Shown here piece after piece: positions 11,990 through 26,893 of a DNA stretch of 64,000 nucleotides. Below the pieces are notes generated by a model. It had not been told where the DNA came from. It ran no database searches and saw only the letters and a list, made by a program, of their open reading frames with translations. The position numbers and the translations under genes are program-made. Location: the NCBI RefSeq assembly GCF_014805685.1, contig NC_060901.1, positions 21,249,905 to 21,313,904 on the forward strand, written 5' to 3'. The stretch is from Silurus meridionalis. Taxonomy: Eukaryota; Chordata; Actinopteri; Siluriformes; Siluridae. Every line of letters begins with the position of its first letter. The stretch's first letter is position 1.

Positions 11990-12114
11990 GTATTAAATGG
12001 AGAAGCCTCGGTCCCATGTGACGTCGTTGCCTAGCAACGCAGCCAAACACCTGCGACTTGCTCGATCTGCGCTTCAACTTCACTTTTCCTTTTACAGGAA
12101 AAAAAACGACCCAA
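11990..12114 (+). promoter_or_regulatory. ADGB: ADGB proximal promoter with RFX X-box
   Basis: GTTGCCTAGCAAC at 12026-12038 is a near-ideal RFX X-box: arms CGTTGC and GCAACG are perfect inverted repeats around CTA. It starts 89 bp and ends 77 bp before the start codon. It is preceded by TGACGTCG (12019-12026), one base from the palindromic CRE, and followed by CCAAACA (12043-12049), one base from a forkhead core. RFX and FOXJ1 drive motile-cilia genes, and ADGB expression is reported to be ciliary/testicular and FOXJ1-linked. No TATA box is seen. TTTTACAG at 12090-12097 could be an acceptor of an upstream non-coding exon or part of the leader. Confidence 0.65.
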
Positions 12115-12194
12115 ATGTCGAAACCGACGCTAAAGAAACGAGATTGTTCATCCAGCCGTGACTTGTCCTCCAAAGACCAGTCACCTACTAAAGA
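12115..12194 (+). CDS. ADGB: ADGB exon 1
   Basis: 80 nt from ATG to donor GA|GTAAGA, phase 2. Encodes a basic, Ser-rich start, [16 protein letters not shown]. Confidence 0.8.
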
Positions 12195-15100
12195 GTAAGA
12201 GATTTCCCCATTATCGCTAAAGAATAAATGTTCCTGTAGTTACTTCCGGGTAAAAACGGCTTTCTCGCTGCTCATGAAGATCTTGAAGCTCTTTGGTTGC
12301 ACTCATAGCACTCTTGTGGATGAGAGAGAGAGAGAAATCTAGATTGAGCTGACCATCACGAACTCTTTACAAACAGTGCTGAGCAGAAAAGCATCTTAAC
12401 CTTCAATGGTTTGACAGGAGAAGAACCTGGTTTTCTGGTCTCCTAGTCCTCCATGTCAAGCTTTTTGCATGTTCTCCGAGTTTTTTTCTTTCTTTCTGCT
12501 CACCACGTTGTTCTAATAATTAGGATTGTAACTCTGCAGGTTCTCCTCGTCACGTGTCTCTGGTGTTTCTGGAAGTTCCTCGGGCGAAGCCTGGAGGAGC
12601 TGTGAGAACATCTGGCCCGAGTGGAACGAAGCAGAGGTCAGCGCGGAGAAATGGGAGGCAGCCAAAGGAGCGAAAGATGCCAAAGCGAGGAAGAGTCCTG
12701 TAAATGTGAGTGTCAAAATAAAAAACAATAAATAAACAATTAGACTATTTGGGCAAAAGTATGTGGACACCTGATTCTTCCAGCCATATGTGGATTTTCT
12801 CCAAAAACCGAAGGCACACATTTGTGTAGGACGTTTTCGGATGTGGTAGCATGAAATTTTCCTTTTACTTGAACTAGGAGACCCAGACCTGTTCCAGCAT
12901 GACACTTCCCCTGTGCACAAAGCCAGCTCCATGAAGATCTGCTTTGCATGGCTTGGAGTGGAAGATCTCCTTCTATAGAGCTCCACCATTACTGAACAAT
13001 TTAGTGATATATGCGAACGCTGACTGCACCCCCTCACCTCACCTACGTCACTACCAGACTTTACTAACACATTGCTCGGTGTCTGGATGCGCCCAAATGT
13101 GAGAAATCTTGAGGAACATCTTTCAAAGAAGAGTGGAGGAAATTCTAATAGCAAATTTGGTCCAAATGTGGAATGCGATGCTCAAAAAAAGCACAAAACG
13201 TACTCATGACCAGGTGTCTGCAAACTTTAGTCTAGTCTCCCTTTGCTTTTCTAATGAGCTTCACTTCTGGGAAAATGTTCCTCTAGATTTTGTGGAGATT
13301 TGTGAGATCTCATCCAGCCACAAAGGTGTTAGTAAAATCGGGTACTGATGTAGTCGAAGAAGTGAGGAGGCCTGGGGTTATTATCCTAATTATTATATAT
13401 ACACATCCATAATTAGCTCCTAGTTAACGCCTTCTCAGCACCAGAGGTGGTGTTTAACACCTGGATACCACCTGCCACGTGGTGAAGGGGTTCCATCTGA
13501 GCAGGTGTTCGGAGATAATCACCTTGCTCGCATCACTAGGAGAGGTGATGCTGACCTTGTGAAATCCAGGAGAGGAATGTGGGGATGCACTGTAGATCTT
13601 ATTTGTGTCCTGCTACTCTATGATGATGTCTTGTGTGTCCCCCAGTGGACCAGTTTTTTGAGATGGACAGTAGGTGATGTTACTATATGTATCTGTAGAG
13701 TTCAGAATCAATCGACCATTGGTCACACCTAGTTTGAGGTCTGGAAGGTACCAGGGTTGTGAGAGTAACAATGGATTCCATGCATGTTCTCAAAGAACTT
13801 AAGAAACAGGTGGAAACATCTGGACTCATTGTGTTGATTGGCACTGATGGTGTTTTTAGTTTGGGTCTGCTGGAGAAAACCAAGTTTGACAACGAATGGA
13901 CTCTCCAAACTGTTCCATCATCGTCAACATAAGTTGTCTGTGCTAGGGTCTCCTCACTTTACTTTGGTGTTCCTCTTAGTTCCTCGCTTGAGCTTTAGAG
14001 GAACCGCGTCTCTGCTTCGCCTGAATTCAACCAAAACCAAGCTCAGAACCACGTTCCACAAATAAGATTTCAATCAACTTTTCCAAAATGTGGGTTTTTG
14101 GGTCTGGACATTCTTTTACCAATGATTGGACAAGTAACTCGGTTGCATTGTATTATAACCTTCTAAAGTTCTGAGCTGAATGGAATGAGGACGTTGACAA
14201 ATAAGTGGCATTTCCATGGATTTTATATAAAGTGGTTGTAAGCATGAGCTGAACAAAGCGAGGTAGTTCATAAGAACCTTAATCTTTAAGAGCATTTTCC
14301 ATTTAATAATTGATTCGTTTCTCTTACGTTGTTCTCAGCAATACTTCGAGGACCCCGAAGGGAAGGTGAAAATCCCTGCATCTTTGAACGTTCACACCTG
14401 GAAACGGCCCATGGAGCACATCGTTCAGAAGGTAAGATCGTTCCACAAACACTGTTAAACTACTCTATATATTTACGCATTGTTGTTCCAGGTTCCGAAC
14501 CCAATCGCTCTGAATGGAGAAGGTAGAACCCAGAAATTCAGAATTCAGGAGTGTCGCAGTGGAGCGCCATCAGGGCCAGCACAACCTTTTCTTCTGACCT
14601 AAACTCTATCAACATTTTTTGTGTGTTGCTTCAATGAGTGTCTGTATACGTTGGAGTTCGATCCAATCAGATTTCAGCTATCACATGTTGCTGGGGTCAA
14701 AGTTATCTTCTGTAAGACCTTCAGAAATGAGCTCCGGGTGCGGCAGGTAGATTAAAGTACATGTTGCTTGAAGCTGTTGCTTTAACCAATCAGATTGTGA
14801 GTTGCTCATACTGGGGCCATCCAGCAGGCGTCCAATAACCTCTGCATTTTTATGTCTTTTGATCAGATGCGCTAGTCAGAGCTTGCATCCCACATCTGTA
14901 GCAGAAGCTCACGTATATTGGTGTAGATTAAACAGCTGTTTTTCAGTTTCATTCTGACTGTAGGAGATCCTGAGTGTGATGCAGCTGTGATCTACTGCAC
15001 TTCTCTATAATACTGATACTGAGACGTGGCGTCATAATATTTGGATTTATTTAGGTAGAACATCACAGGAGGCCTCAGGGTGAAATACAGGGCCTGCCAC

Positions 15101-16010
15101 TCAAGTCTTTTTAGAGGTTTGACCAAGAACAACAATCCGACACAGCTTATAAACATCACGAAAGATCAGCTGAAACTACCAGCTACAACTTTACTTGGGT
15201 AATTAAATAGGTTTTGTTCCTTTGTTTGGTAATCGGTTGAATCTAAACGAATGCGCTGCTTATTAACACCTGGAACCAGAGGAACATCCGGTTCCAGGTC
15301 CATCCAGAGTGAGATGTCGATTGCAAATATTTCCTAATGACCTTCCAGAGCTCCATGAAGGATTTCCACTAATGTTTTGCGAATACAATGATTTTCATCG
15401 ACGGCTTAAGATGAATTTGGAGACGAATTGTAGAAGAAAATGAGAACTAGAAGGAGAAACAGCACCAGGAGATCACTCCAACAGCTTCATTACTAGTATA
15501 TAGTCAGAAATAATACATTTTAACGTTATTTTATTCCAGACGCCGGTAGTCGTCCAAAATGAGTCATGTGATCTCATGTCAGCCAATGAGCACCTAATGT
15601 CCAGCGAAGTAAGTATTAATAAACAGATTTGTACCAAAAGTGGACAAAAGTTTGTGTAACGCACGTATGTCTTACTGGTGTTCATCTCAACCCTCAGCTT
15701 ATGCGCCGGATCATCAGCGAGATCTACATTGTATGGGAAGTGTGCAGCAGACAATCAAGTGAGGGCAACTCTACATCTGAGGAGGCCACAGCAAGCCCCT
15801 GGAGACCTTGGGAGCACATCTATTCCCTCTGCAAAGCGGTGAAGGGCCACATTCCTCTCTTCAACGCCTATGGGAAATACGTGGTTCGTCTGTACTGGAT
15901 GGTAAGTTCTCATGAAGCTCATGGAGCCATTGGTGCTATCATTGGAAAATTAGACTGCAGGGATGTTCTTCAGTGCTGGATTTTATAAATAATCTCAAGT
16001 CCTTCAAATA

Positions 16011-16052
<42 letters not shown>

Positions 16053-16769
16053 TGATATACACACACACTATAAGGCCAAAAGTTTGTGCACCCCTGATTA
16101 TCCCACCAATAGTTCAAACCCTCAAAATGGAACATCTGAAATTGTATGTCCCTTGGAACTTAGAGACTCAAACACTGTATCACGATGGTGCTCCTGTGCA
16201 CAAAGCAATCCCCAGGTAAACAGGATGTGTTGGAGAAGGTTGGAGAAGAACTACACCTGTATAAAGCCCTGACCTTCTCAACTTTGGAATGAACTGTAGC
16301 TTTGTGACCTCCTCCAACATCTCACTAACAATCTTGCAGATGATGAACGAACACACCCTAAAATCTGTTAGAAAGCCTTCCCAGAAAAAATAGAGAAGTT
16401 TTGTTATTATGGGATGTTCAACAATGGGTGTAATGGTCAGTGTAGCCACTTTGTATGTTGAATTTCTTTAAAACCCCAACGTGGTTCATCATCTAAATCC
16501 AGAGTTTTGAATTCGCTCAGACTCGTACGAGCGACTCCACAGCATAATCTATTAGCTGTTTATCAGCTCTGTGATGCAGTGTTATAGAAAAGCTCACGCT
16601 GACCCCTGCGTGATATCGACACTAGTGATCAGGCGGTAAAGCGTGAGTAAGAGGTGAAACTCTCCACACCTACAGCCACGTACGTCTGCTTTCTTCTTCC
16701 TCTTTAGGATGCCAGATGATGTCCTGCAGGCAGTGATTAAGTGAGAACACCAGGCTTATCTGACATCTG

Positions 16770-16814
<45 letters not shown>

Positions 16815-17590
16815 TGGGTATTTAAATGTGCCTCCTTAAGTGCTGCAGCTTCATATTATAATTATTTATATATTAATTAATTTTACATATTGAACAATAT
16901 TATTATTAGTAGTAATGAATGAATCAATTAGTATTCCCTTTATTGCTACTAACTAATTAGTAGTAATAATAATAATATACATTTGAACAATATATTAAAC
17001 ATTATAATATTTAGTAGTAGTGAATATGAATAAATATGAATGAATGAACGAATGAAGAAAAAGGTGTGTTTATATATTACTATTATTATTACAAATTATA
17101 TAATAATAATACCCCTAATCATTTATTTTCATTATTATTAGTATGAGAATAAACAATTTTAACAATACTGTATATTGAACACGAACAACATTATGATTAT
17201 TATTAGAAGTAGCCGTAGTGATAAATAAATAAATAAATACATTAGTATTGCTATTACTCATTAATAATAATAATGACAATCATAATACAAGTATATACTT
17301 TTAATAAAAAACTAATTATTATTAAAATAAAAATAAAATTTCAACAATATATTAACCACATAGTATTATTATTACTATTATATTATTATTATTAATTTTA
17401 TTATTATAATTAATTTAATTATCAGTAGCTAGAATGATTAAATGAATGAAATAATTAATTAATTAATATTCCACTAACACAACTATGATTATAATAATAA
17501 TAATAATAATATTATATTAATCTAGGATATATAGGAGTCAGTGAGTATGCGTTAATTAGATTTAGTAATGAGTTAGTAGATGACACAGGC

Positions 17591-17638
<48 letters not shown>

Positions 17639-20600
17639 TAAAATCAAGTACACTTCAGTCAAGGACTGAACCCCTACACTAATGGACTTTGGGTATCCAA
17701 ATATAAATAAAAAAAAATCTGGAAACATTATTCTCTTGACACATGTGGCTTCTCTCCAGTAAAGCTGAATTGAGAGAATATTCAGTCTCGAGTGCAGCTA
17801 AAGCAGTTACAGTAACATTTCAGGGCGAGTCTTCACAGGAACCCGCTGAGATATCACCCCAGTGTTATCGGATATACATTAGTACATTAAAAGTGTGTTT
17901 CTGATTTGCTCGTATTTCTGTCTCAGGGCTGCTGGAGGAAGATCACTATTGACGATTGGTTGCCGTTTGACGAAAAAAACAATCTGCTACTTCCAGCGAG
18001 TGCCAACCAATCAGAACTCTGGCCTATGCTGCTGACTAAGGGAATACTAAAGCTGGCCAGTACGGAGTAAGTACATATTCGTTATCATTATCGTTATGAT
18101 GAGTGCTTTTGTCACCCTGAAAAACATCATGCTATCGAATAAAAAAACGTGAGTTCACCTGCGTGGTGAGATAAGGTCGAGACGGTACTCTGCCACGTCA
18201 CTTTAATGCCTCAAGTTGAATCGACGAGGAGAGAAAACTGTGAAATTGTGCACTTAATTAATAGCTGCTGGCCTGCTCGAACGCAGCATCCCGTGAGGCG
18301 CAATTAGGGCATCAGCCATCTGGATTCTTCAAGAACTAGAAAAGAGAACAGAGGAGCAACAGGCCACACACATGCACACACATCCAGTTACTTGAAACTG
18401 CCACGTAACGAAGTCGAACGCTTCGATTCAGTTCCACCGGGTTCACTTGTTCGTCTAGCTCATTAGATTAGCCCACAAGTAGATTTAGTCTTAATACGAA
18501 CACCAGTAGGACATATAGAGAAACTGCCCACAGTTGTATCAGCCTTAAAGTGATGGTTTTTTAGCTTTGTCATTTGCTGTTTTGCGAATCTTTTTAGGAT
18601 GGTGCAGGATACCAGCAGAGAAATAGAAGAGTTCAGCGTCATCCACTGTCTGACCGGATGGATCCCGGAGTTCCTCCCGATTAAGTAAGACCCAACTACA
18701 ACTTGGATTATTCTGTTAATTTGTCATTTATTGTTTTTAGCTATGTTTATCATGTGTAAACAGTTCACTGAACCTACCAAACAACTCATTAAACCACCCA
18801 ATTAACCAATCACTCAATCAGATCAACAAACATCTCATCAAACTATCCAGTCAACCAATCAGTTCACTGAACCAACCAAACATCTTATCAACCTCTGTAA
18901 CCAACCAATTACCCAATCTTCTAACCAGACCAACCAAACAACTAGTCACTCACCAAACCAATCAAACTCATCAAACCACCCAATAAACTATCACCTAATC
19001 AGATCAACAAACATCTTATCAACCCCCCAACCATTCACAAATCAGTCTATCACATCAAATCACTCTATCAACCAATCAGTTCACTGAATCAACCAAACAA
19101 CTCATCAAACATTGACAAGATTGACAAACATTTCATCAAAATACACAATAAACCAACTAAAAAACTCATCATCCCCCCCAATCCAGCATTTACCCAATCA
19201 AATTAACACACATCTCATCAAAGTACAAATTCAACCACTTACCCAATCAGTTCCTCAAACAACTTAATCAACCAACCAATAATATTTCCTCTGCCTCAGA
19301 ACCTTGTCTAAGAATAAAAGTGTGTATATTCACATGAAGTGTAAACACATTCTCTCTGTTTACATGACACATGTTGGGTCCATGGCCAGGTGATTATGAC
19401 TGTGATTTTTTTAACAGGGTGTGGGATCCTCCTGTATGTTGTAGCTAGAACAGTGTACGCCAAGCAAAACTGACTAGAGGCTTTATAAATCAAACTGCAG
19501 GGTACTTCAGCTAAAAGTCATAAGGTTAAAAATAAAGGCCCAGTTGGTTCTTTATTTGTCTTTAGTGGCGAAAGGTGCAGGATGATAAATTTGGCGCGAT
19601 TGTGTACAGTGTATTGATTTCAGAGACATTATGTTTTCCTCTAATTGCTGTTCATTGATTGATGCGCTCGCTGTTCATTCAGCTGGTTAGCTTCGGATCA
19701 TTAATCCCCTCAGCAGGATATTAATCGATACAAAACCGGTGGCGTGCGAACAGGAACCATAATCTGATTTAAAGGCTACCACTGCTAACCCTCAAATGCT
19801 CAGGTGTACACATGAAATCATTGTTAGTCGCTCTGGATACGGATGTCTGCCAAATGTAAATGTAGTGGCTCAGGATACTGGCAGTTCTGTAGGTTATATA
19901 CTTTTTAGAGATTGGTGAGTAACCGTTGGTTTGGTCAGCAGGCCCAGGTCAAGGTACGTCACAGAGATATGGGGATACCTGAAAGATACCATTCCTAAGT
20001 TTCAGCCGACGGAGGAGAGCGCCGAGGAAGGACGGCCATCAATCGACTTAACTGCCACCGGGGATTCACCAAAAGAGGCTAACAAAGAAAAAGAAAGAGG
20101 TACTGGAGAAGATATGTCCAAGAGCAAGCATGCACATACAGCGTGTATCATTTGGGAGGTGGAAGCTCAGTGGTTAAGGTTTTGGGTTATGGATCAGAAG
20201 GTCAGGAGTTCAAGCCCTGGTATCACCAAGCTGCCACTCTTGGGGCTCCTTAAACCTCAGGGGTACTATAACGACCCTGTGAGAATAAATTCACTCTACT
20301 GTTAAATTCATATGCCCTTTCTTTCTTTAGCTGCTAGCATTAACTAGCGGAAATCCTTCCCCAAGATAGAAAGACATATTGGATGTGTGTGTGTGCTGGT
20401 GTTGGTTACATTTATTCCTGTATATCAGTATATTGTGTTGTTATCCATGTCCATTGTGTAACATGCATTATTTACTCACAAAATGCTTCCGGGACATGAA
20501 ATTTTAATCGACATGCTAAAACTGTCAACAAAATATCAATAATTTCGTCTCTGTGCTCCATTGGGCCATGTGCTAAGGTCAAGGTAAGCATTCTTGACAG

Positions 20601-23600
20601 GTTTATTAGCCAAAAAACAACAACACGGTTTGAAGGAAGCGACCCGACCCGCTCTCCGAAAGCATCCTCAGCTAGCATACATGAAAAACACACAAAACGA
20701 CAGCTATGGGAAATTTGACACTGACGTACGAGAACGCTAAAGACGTATCACCGCGTCGCCTTGCGCCTCACGTCGAGAGAAAGAAAGAAAAGATTAGCGC
20801 TACCATATGGCTCATCTGGGTCATTAGCCTCAGTAGGTTAATGACTGAATTCCAGCATGCTAAAAGCTGGAAGGTCTGCTATTGAAAATCTCTCTCTGTG
20901 CTCCGTCTTTTCCCTCTCGCTCTTTCACTGGTGGTCGGTACCAATTAATCAGGCAGGGATTGTAACATGCTGTGGCATACATACACTTGGCACCAAGCCC
21001 TAGATCCTCCATGCCTCAAGGAATATCTCCTTGGCACGCTCGCGTACACATATAGCTCATCCTATTAATATTGCAGGAACATTTACAGTGCGTTTTCCCT
21101 TAGAACATGAAGAATAGGTCATCTCATTAACCCTAGAACCCTGTTCCATATATAATTTATTTAATTCTGTAAGGACTGGATACTCACCTGCCTCATCTGT
21201 AGAAGCAGGACCAGTGAATGCTCATGTGACATTCAGGAACAGAATGGATTTAGCTCCAGATGTTTCACTTCAGGCTTGTGTCATTGCCATTCTCTCTGAT
21301 CGCTCAGTAGATACGAGCCGAGATCTTAAGCTACTGTTCAAACATCAGAATGCAGAAAAAGTGATTTGTGGCATAGTGGTCCCAGAAGATCTCCTGTTGA
21401 TCAGAACATTTGCGGGCTGAAACGCTTTCTTGAGATTCGAAGGAACAGGATGTCTGCGGATGATCTACGACAGGTGATGATCACCTGATCTTCTGCATTC
21501 ACTTTTATGGCATTTGGCAAACACCCTTATTCTGAGAGATTCCTTTAAACAAGCATGGACTTGAGGGTTAAGAGTTGATCAAGGGCACAGCCGTGGCAGC
21601 CAGTGCAGGGATTTGAATGTCCTCATGGACTTTAGAGGACCAAGGTTCCACTCCTGTTAGCCGAGACATTCAATAAGCTGCCCAATTGTGGTTCTTTCTG
21701 CCTTCAGTTTTGTCTTCAGTGCATGAAGAGCATCTGTGAAAGGGTTTGTTTCAAAAGCAGAGGATCCTGCGATACCCTGTTCAATCACATCCTAATGGCT
21801 TCATTTCAGATCTTTTGTGATGGTGGACTGAGGCAAAATAACAAAATTATTAGTCACTTTCCAAACACTCACAGACCCAATTTTGTACAATTCCATCATA
21901 TAAACCCATATTTTTAGTCACAAAAACATAGAACATAGAAAACATATCGAATCAGAACCATTTGGTGCGTCAAACAAAAAACACAACAAAGAACACCTAG
22001 AACTGTTAAGCAGCTAGAGTCCTGTATCACACACAAGGCACAACATTCCTTCCCCAAAACTTCAGCAAATGGTCTCCTCGGTTAACAGATGTAAACGAAC
22101 AGAAGACATTAGACTACTTTTTTGAGATGTGTTGCAGCAATGAAACTCAAAACAACCTCAATTATTCCTCCTTAAAATAGTATGTATTCTCAGTTTAAAC
22201 AATGAATATTATTTTATTTATTTTTTATTGTGCATAGAATATTGATTTATGAGATTAGCATTTGGTTTTATTTACATTATACACAGCGTTCCAACTTTTT
22301 TTTTTTTTAAATAGGGTTCATGATTTGTTGCCCCTCCCAAAATGACAGAAATGCTCTGTTCCAGTACAGCATGTGCTATGGTTGTTCAATTACACATATG
22401 TACAGCATATGCACTGTTCTTCCGTCTGTCTGATATTTCTCTCACTCTCTCTCTCTTTCTCTTTTTCTTTCTATTTCTTTCCCTCGTGCCGGTCTAGGCA
22501 GTGGACCTCCTCCAGCTCCTCGGATAATCGTGTGTGCCAGTTTCCATCCATTTAACCTGCAGGAGAAGAAGACCTCCATGCTGGGCCAGATGGTACTCTC
22601 TTGTTTAATTCCACAAACATTGAAATACATTTGTTCCACAAGGACAGACTTTCATTCGCTCTTACAATAACCTTAACTCTTCTGGGAAGATGTTCCATTA
22701 GATTTTGTAGGGATTTGTGAGATTCCTGTCAGCTTCTTAGTAAAGTCAGGTTCTGATAAAGATGTGAGGAAGTGAGGAGGTCTGGGGTGGTGTTCGCATT
22801 CATCATAGGGTTGGATCTCAAAAGCAGGCCAGATCTTACAACCTATGGAAAGCAGATCTTCAAGGAGCAGGATTTGTGCACTTACGGTCATGCTGGAACA
22901 AGTTAGGGTCTCCTAGTTGAAGTCGAGGGCAGAATTTCATGCTAACGTTCAATTCGATGCTGCATTTAGCAAAAGGCATCAAAATCAACATGGCTGCTCA
23001 GAACATGGACTTGCTAGTGTTTTGTAACTTTAAATTCTATTGTAGATACATCAACATACAGACATATACGCCTTCATAAATCTAGAACTGTAATGTTTAT
23101 TGGGTCAAAACATCAGTTAGCTTGCTAGCTTGGAGACGAACATGGTGGTGTCCAAGGTTTTTTTTTTTCCCGAGTTTCAATTTCCGAGACACATTTCGTA
23201 GCTTAGAATGGCTTTTGGGCAAAACCTCTGTAATATTTAGTTTAATCTAAAAAAAAAAAAAAAATCGCATTAAATAATAACAAACTAAATATTACATATA
23301 TGATCATGTGGATATGCGGAAAATAAAATTACGTTTATAAATAAATGTATAAAAATAAAAAAAAGGATTGAATGAAAGAATGAACCATAGTAAAAAAAAA
23401 CTAGCATGCTAGGTATTCCATGCTATTCCATGCATGCTAATGGGCAACACCTATGTTCACTTTTGCTAATTACTGAAAATGTTATTTTGTGCAAAATTGA
23501 TCATATATTGGTTCTGGGTGACTTCTGGAGACTTTCCGAGACTTTCATAGAGTGTTGGAGACTTTTCTGAGATTTTCCCAGACTTTCGGAGAGCTCCAGA

Positions 23601-23660
23601 GAGGCTTCGATTGGTTTTCATTGTATTGTAGATTGTTCTTTTTGCAGAAAACTTGGCAAA

Positions 23661-23715
<55 letters not shown>

Positions 23716-23901
23716 CAGGCAGACGCATCACAGACCCTGCGACAAAACGGACTCTGTCAGCTCTACAGCCACTCGATTCTGCTCACTCGTACCAGAGACT
23801 GCCCCCTGGTGGCCGTACCTCCCCTCGCACCTTATTCCAAATGTATCCGTACCCAGAAGGAAACTGATATTACAGACGAACCCAAAAGTGGGTCTGCGTA
23901 G

Positions 23902-23938
<37 letters not shown>

Positions 23939-24099
23939 ACACACTGAAGTGTCCTCCAGCTACAATACTGTATAATAAAACATAATTATATAACAATGTG
24001 TTTGTTTTCCTGCAGAAATCCCAGTCGAGAGGCCTGAGCAGTACGTTGCGGTGGCAAGTCCTTTCATCAACTACAAACTCACACCCCTTATAATGTACG

Positions 24100-24138
<39 letters not shown>

Positions 24139-24230
24139 AGTGTGTGAGAGTGTGATTCTGTTATTTAAAACTGTGATACTGTTTCTCTAATAGATGCAGG
24201 GTCTGGCTGTGTGTGCTTTGTGCTGAACAG

Positions 24231-24291
<61 letters not shown>

Positions 24292-24447
24292 TGAGCTAAG
24301 TACACTCCTGTGTGTGGGAGGAAGGGTGCATTTAGATATCAAGACCGCTATCAAGCTTCAAACATCGATTTGTTTGGCTGTCTTACAGAACATTCACCAT
24401 TACGAGTCAATACACACTTTCATAATGCAAAGTCCATTATAGCGTCT

Positions 24448-24498
<51 letters not shown>

Positions 24499-26859
24499 TA
24501 TTGCAGTGATTCAAATATGCCTCCAAAGCTGCTTGTTCAACGACGCAACACATCCACCTCTAACCTTGATTCGTTTTCGGAGTCAGAAGAGAATGAGGAC
24601 CGTGACTCCGCCCACCATGACGTCACTAACAACAACCACAAATCGGATGATTCTGAGGTACGACGACCTGCGTCTATGTGCTGAGCAGCTGAAAGTATAT
24701 TTGTAATGGTTTTTGATGATATTCATGGAAGTTGTATTGGTTTTAATGGTTATAATGGAAATTGGATTGTTTTAATGGGAAATTTACTGTTTAAATGGTT
24801 ATATTAAGAGTTGGATTGGTTTTAATGGTTTTAATAGGAATGGTATTGGTTTTAATGGGTATAATGGGAGTTGTATTGTTTTTAATGGTTATAATTGGAA
24901 TTGTATTGGTTTTAAAGGTTATAATGGGAGTTGTATTGTTTTTAATGGTTATAATTGGAATTGTATTGGTTTTAAAGGTTATAATGGGAACTGTATTGTT
25001 TTTAAAGGTTATAATGGAAACTGTATTGGTTTTAAAGGTTATAATGGGAACTGTATTGGTTTTGAACGGAATATAATTCGTTTTTATGATTAGGGGGATT
25101 GTATCAGTTTTTAATAGTTGTAATGAAAACTGTGCGGATGTTCGGTTGTGGGGCTGCTTGATTGTGCCGATGTTCGGTTGTGCGGCTGCTTGGTTGTGTG
25201 GCTGTTCGGTTGTGCGGCTGCTTGGTTGTGCGGCTGCTTGGTTGTGCGGCTGCTTGGTTGTGTGGCTGCTCGGTTTTGCGGTTGTTCGGTTTTGCAGATG
25301 TTTGGTTGTGCACTCTGTTTTCTCTGAATTCTCTGAATGCATGTGTGTAAATGTGACACTGCTGGGAGGCGGCAGTGAACCCTGACAGCCTCTGCAACCC
25401 GTCTGTCCAGCACCAATGTCAGCAGAAGTCTCTCCTCCAGCGCATGCAGAGAAACCGAGGGAGAACAGAACACTGGTGCTGTTATGTAAAAAAAAATTAA
25501 GTAGAAAAAAGGACGGGTCACGTCCTCAACGGTATAAAAAGCAGCACAATTATCCTGTCAGTCATTAGGGCAGATGTCTCACTGGGGGTTTAGGAAGGAC
25601 CGAGCAAAATGGATGGTGTGTGTGTTTAAGTGTGTGTGTGTGTGTGTGTGTGTGTGTCCAGCGAGCATGCCTTTTGTAATTTAAATGTAGTTTTGTAAAT
25701 CAAGGAATTCTAGAAATGTGTGAAATGTCACTCTGCTGAAGCACGGTGGTGATAGCACTGAAATACAAAGCTCTTCTCTTCTCTTCTTCTCTTCTCTTCT
25801 CTTCTCTTCTCTTCTCTTCTCTTCTCTTCTCTTCTCTTTCCAACACACACACACTGACTCACAGCCTGTTTCTGACTCACTGCTGTCGTTGGTCAGATGT
25901 GGCACAGAGACGAACCCTTAATTGTCCTCCACATCTAAACGCCACAGTGGGATGACGCCTCAGGCTGTAGCACAAGGTTGAGGAAGAAAGAGGAAAAAAA
26001 TACAATAAAAAGGTTTTAGTAACGCTGTTGCCATGGTGACACCTACTTTCTATCGCTTTAAACAAGTTGTCTGAAGGAACGCTTGGGAGATGCGGCGATC
26101 GCTCCACTTAATTAGTGGTTAAATACTGACATGCTAATCAGGCAGTGTGGCTAATCCTTACACCACCACACCTTCCTCAACTCCAGCTCCAACTCTAACT
26201 CCATCTCTCACTTTCCCTCCAACTCATTACCTTTCTCTAACTCCAACTCCAACTCCAACTCCAACACCCCCATACAACTCCAACACACCCATCCAACTCC
26301 AATTCCAACACTCCCTGCAACTCCCCCTTCAACTCCAACTCCAACACCCCTCCAACTTCCCTTCAACTCCAGCACTGTCATCCAACTCCCCTTCAACTCC
26401 AACACCCCTCCAACACCCCTCCAACACCCCTCCAACACCCCTCCAACACCCCTCCAACACCCCTCCAACTCCAAATCCCCATCCAACTCTAACACCCTCT
26501 CCAACTCCAACTCCCCATCCAACTCCAACTCCCCATCCAACTCCAACACCCCTCCAACACCCTCTTCAACTCCAACACCCCTCCAACTCCAACACCCCAT
26601 CCAACTCCCCCTTCAACTACAACTCCAACACGCCCATCCAACTTCAACTCACTACATTTCTCCAACTCCAACTCTCCCTTTAGATCTTTTCTTCTCTTCT
26701 TCTCTTCTTCCAGCTTGAAGCTCTCTCAGCAAACCTTGTGGATGCGAACGATCTTTAACTCTTTAATGATTTGAGTGTACATTTGCACTCACAACCTTTT
26801 TCATCAATAATTTATCAGATCTTTATTATTATTATAATTATTATTATTATTATTATTAT

Positions 26860-26893
<34 letters not shown>

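Noticed and set aside
16708..16740. 33 nt exon-like segment in ADGB intron 5 (acceptor TTCCTCTTTAG, donor AA|GTGAGA)
   Set aside because: In the required phase it has an immediate stop (GAT GCC AGA TGA), and human ADGB has no residues between YWM and GCWRK. At best a poison exon.
20163..20217. Possible tRNA gene (box A and box B present)
   Set aside because: The arms do not fold into a full cloverleaf and the text continues into a known SINE-type body. It is a tRNA-derived repeat.
24183..24234. Possible extra ADGB exon between exons 11 and 12 ending GCTGAACAG
   Set aside because: Exons 11 and 12 already join in phase, and this piece has no proper donor before the (GT)n tract.
24795..25342. 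Repetitive open frames on both strands (183 codons on -)
   Set aside because: They arise from the 30 bp and 16 bp minisatellites; the 16 bp unit rotates through frames, as a non-coding repeat would.
26147..26683. 178-codon Pro/Thr-rich frame (+) and 130-codon Leu/Glu/Gly-rich frame (-)
   Set aside because: Both are translations of the CCAACTCC minisatellite; period 6/12 keeps all frames open.
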